Shown in pieces: positions 5,205 to 6,265 of a stretch of 6,265 bases of DNA; position 1 is the first letter of the stretch; each line of letters begins with the position of its first letter. Location: assembly GCA_003454835.1 (NCBI GenBank), contig DMTA01000188.1, positions 1 to 6,265 of the forward strand, read 5' to 3'. A program made the translations under genes and the position numbers. The notes beneath the pieces were generated by a model. That model worked only from the letters and a program-made list of their open reading frames with translations, was not told the origin of the DNA and did not search any database. The DNA comes from Achromobacter sp. Lineage in GTDB: Bacteria; Pseudomonadota; Gammaproteobacteria; Burkholderiales; Burkholderiaceae_B.

Positions 5205-5228
5205 CGCGCGGGGCATTGCCGTCGCGCG
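5205..5228 (-). other. GC hairpin between the two CxC-domain genes
   Basis: CGCGCG at 5205-5210 can pair with CGCGCG at 5223-5228, with an inner GGC-ATT-GCC (5212-5220). In the minus-strand transcript it begins 5 nt after the stop of the 200-aa gene. There is no U-run, so it is not an obvious intrinsic terminator. It might limit readthrough or protect an mRNA end. The left part belongs to an 11-bp alternating GC run (5200-5210). Confidence 0.45.
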
Positions 5229-5233
5229 TAGCG

Positions 5234-5836
5234 CTAATGAAACTGTCCGCCTAACAATGAATCATCGAGTTGTTCCGGTGAAACGCCCAGCGCCTCGGAC
5301 ACGCGATCAAGAATGACCTGCCGGGGCCGCGGACGCGGCCGTTCCAAATCGATATAGATGGAGTGATCTACGCCAAGCCGGGCAGCCATGTCAGCAGTGC
5401 TGATGTTCAGATGCTCGCGCCAGGCGCGTATCAGGCTCCAATCGTTGCCGGTTTTTAGATTGACTACAGCGGGCGGCAGGCGCGCTTGAGCCCGTGCAAA
5501 TTTTTTGCGAGAGGCGCGCGGCGCGGTTGCCGGCTTTTCATCGCTCGGGGTGGAGACGCCGTGACGCGAGTCGCCCCGAGGTGTTGTGTGCGCCGTGACG
5601 GCGAGAAAGACGGCGCCGCCATTCAACTGGCGGTATTCGTCGTTGCCCACCCAGCACAGCGTTTCGCCGTTATCAAGCTTGCATTCGCAATCCAGATGCG
5701 TATTGCTGGGCATGCCTTCAAGCAGAGCGATGGTTTCCGTGGTCGTGGCGTGTCGCACCACACGGTGCAGCACACCGTCCGGCGAACGTACGAAGACGTC
5801 AGGAAGTCTCCAGGAAAACGGAATGATCTTCTCCAC
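5234..5836 (-). CDS. Xre-like HTH protein with N-terminal uncharacterised CxC domain
   Basis: A 200-aa protein, probably a DNA-binding regulator. Residues 10-81 form a domain I do not recognise, with RLPDV, SPDG, DCEC (Cys50, Cys52), NGE, W62, G64 and Y68; it is paralogous to the 82-aa protein downstream. Residues 83-130 are a basic, Pro/Ala-rich linker. Residues 133-190 look like a Cro/CI-type helix-turn-helix: WSLIRAWREHLNIS, TADMAARLGV, HSIYIDLERPRPRPR, then a final helix with LDRVSEALGVSPEQL. The start is a GTG at 5836: an in-frame TAA lies five codons upstream and the next Met (42) is inside the conserved domain. No ribosome site is clear, so translation may start on a very short leader. 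A perfect dyad brackets the promoter, suggesting autoregulation. The CobB-like gene lies 98 bp upstream on the same strand. HTH call firm; function unknown. Confidence 0.85.
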   Translation of the reverse strand: MEKIIPFSWRLPDVFVRSPDGVLHRVVRHATTTETIALLEGMPSNTHLDCECKLDNGETLCWVGNDEYRQLNGGAVFLAVTAHTTPRGDSRHGVSTPSDEKPATAPRASRKKFARAQARLPPAVVNLKTGNDWSLIRAWREHLNISTADMAARLGVDHSIYIDLERPRPRPRQVILDRVSEALGVSPEQLDDSLLGGQFH

Positions 5837-5845
5837 AAGCGAAGC

Positions 5846-5878
5846 CCATTACACCACTGTATAGCGCGCTTGTAATGG
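5846..5878 (-). promoter_or_regulatory. Dyad operator and promoter of the HTH gene
   Basis: CCATTACA (5846-5853) and TGTAATGG (5871-5878) are perfect 8-bp inverted arms separated by 17 bp. On the minus strand TATACA (5863-5858) lies between them and can serve as a -10; the -35 at 17 bp (CAATTT) is poor. The arms are 25 bp apart centre to centre, about two and a half helical turns. The site sits 10-42 bp before the GTG start, as expected of a self-repressing Xre-type gene. That the downstream protein binds here is inference. Confidence 0.55.
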
Positions 5879-5934
5879 TGAAATTGGGGGTTTCCCCGCG
5901 AGTGTGGCGCAAGTGTCATAGACGTGTGATTCGG

Positions 5935-6265
5935 TTACGACGGATCCTCACAAAACCTCGCGGCGGCAAGCACCTTGGGCATCATTTCGGCCGCGGCGCC
6001 GTGCAGGTTGTGGTGCGCCAGCGCATCCAGAGGTGTTGCGGCCGGGTTGACCTGCACGACCGTGGCGCCGGCCGCAATGGCCAATCGCGGCAGCTCCGCG
6101 GCGGGGTACACAAGCGACGAGGTGCCGATGCTGAACAGCAGGTCGCACTGCTGCACGGCGCTGGTGGCGTCGCGCCAGGCCTGCGCCGGCAGGCTTTCGC
6201 CAAACCAGACGACGCCCGGCCGCACCGGGGCGCCGCATGCGGTGCAAGCGGGTGGCGTGATGCGG
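5935..6265 (-). CDS. cobB: Sir2-family NAD-dependent protein deacylase, CobB-like (partial, 5' end outside window)
   Basis: The C-terminal 109 residues of a sirtuin; the start and the first half lie beyond the right edge. Sirtuins remove acyl groups from lysines using NAD+, giving nicotinamide and O-acyl-ADP-ribose, in the cytoplasm. Visible features in order are CTAC, the second CxxC of the structural zinc site, then VRPGVVWFGESLP, CDLLFSIGTSSLVYPAAELP and VVQVNPAATPLD, the NAD-binding segments. The N-terminal GAGxSxxSGIPDFR motif and the catalytic His are outside the window. The stop is TAA at 5935-5937. The reading frame is open to the edge, so an apparent start at 6225 is an internal Val codon. 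The HTH gene follows after 98 bp on the same strand; a short GGGG-AAA-CCCC hairpin in between is too weak to call a terminator. Symbol by family resemblance. Confidence 0.9.
   Translation of the reverse strand, partial: RITPPACTACGAPVRPGVVWFGESLPAQAWRDATSAVQQCDLLFSIGTSSLVYPAAELPRLAIAAGATVVQVNPAATPLDALAHHNLHGAAAEMMPKVLAAARFCEDPS

Noticed and set aside
5200..5210. Alternating GC run as a functional Z-DNA element
   Set aside because: Only 11 bp in a GC-rich genome; better explained as one arm of the GC hairpin.
5886..5897. GGGG-AAA-CCCC hairpin as terminator of the CobB-like gene
   Set aside because: The stem is only 4 bp with a 3-nt loop, and the following minus-strand sequence has only a short AATTT, too weak to call.
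5234..6265. Sir2 plus HTH genes as an antiphage or toxin-antitoxin system
   Set aside because: The sirtuin part looks like a housekeeping CobB-type enzyme with a zinc CxxC and no fused defence domain, and neither CxC-domain protein resembles a known toxin.

Overview
The window is high-GC with dense coding and looks like a chromosome segment of a betaproteobacterium, most likely Bordetella/Achromobacter-like (Alcaligenaceae). This rests on codon usage, on the DUF3079-type small protein, on the CrgA-like LysR regulator paired with a short atypical SDR, and on the overall look of the proteins. It is an inference, not a database result. No integrase, transposase, CRISPR array or recognised defence operon is present.

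Layout, left to right. (1) Positions 1-75 hold a 15-bp tandem array, just past the stop of a minus-strand gene (79-1815) for a Tat-exported, probably lipid-anchored phosphoesterase/acid phosphatase of the AcpA/phospholipase C superfamily. (2) Positions 1985-3115 form a plus-strand stable-RNA region with three identical tRNA-Arg(ACG) genes. Each has its own recognisable promoter, and strong terminators follow copies 2 and 3. A small minus-strand cysteine-rich DUF3079-like gene (2550-2771) lies between copies 2 and 3. (3) Positions 3229-4840 hold a divergent pair: a short SDR-family protein (minus) whose Tyr-x-x-x-Lys motif is lost, and a LysR-type regulator (plus). The 130-bp space between them has a textbook T-N11-A dyad. 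(4) Positions 4889-6265 hold three co-directional minus-strand genes: a CobB/Sir2-type deacylase (cut by the right edge), a 200-aa protein made of an unrecognised N-terminal domain plus an Xre-like helix-turn-helix, and an 82-aa protein that is only that N-terminal domain. The two copies of the domain align without gaps over 72 residues. A perfect 8-bp dyad brackets the likely promoter of the 200-aa gene.

Two patterns stand out beyond the gene list. First, each of the three leftmost minus-strand genes is followed at its 3' end by a different tandem array of 14-15-bp period. Two of these arrays lie between the stop codon and a terminator hairpin that can work on both strands, so they would be transcribed as 3' UTR. 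Second, the duplicated CxC domain, once fused to a DNA-binding domain and once alone, with a candidate operator upstream, is the best candidate here for an undescribed small regulatory module.
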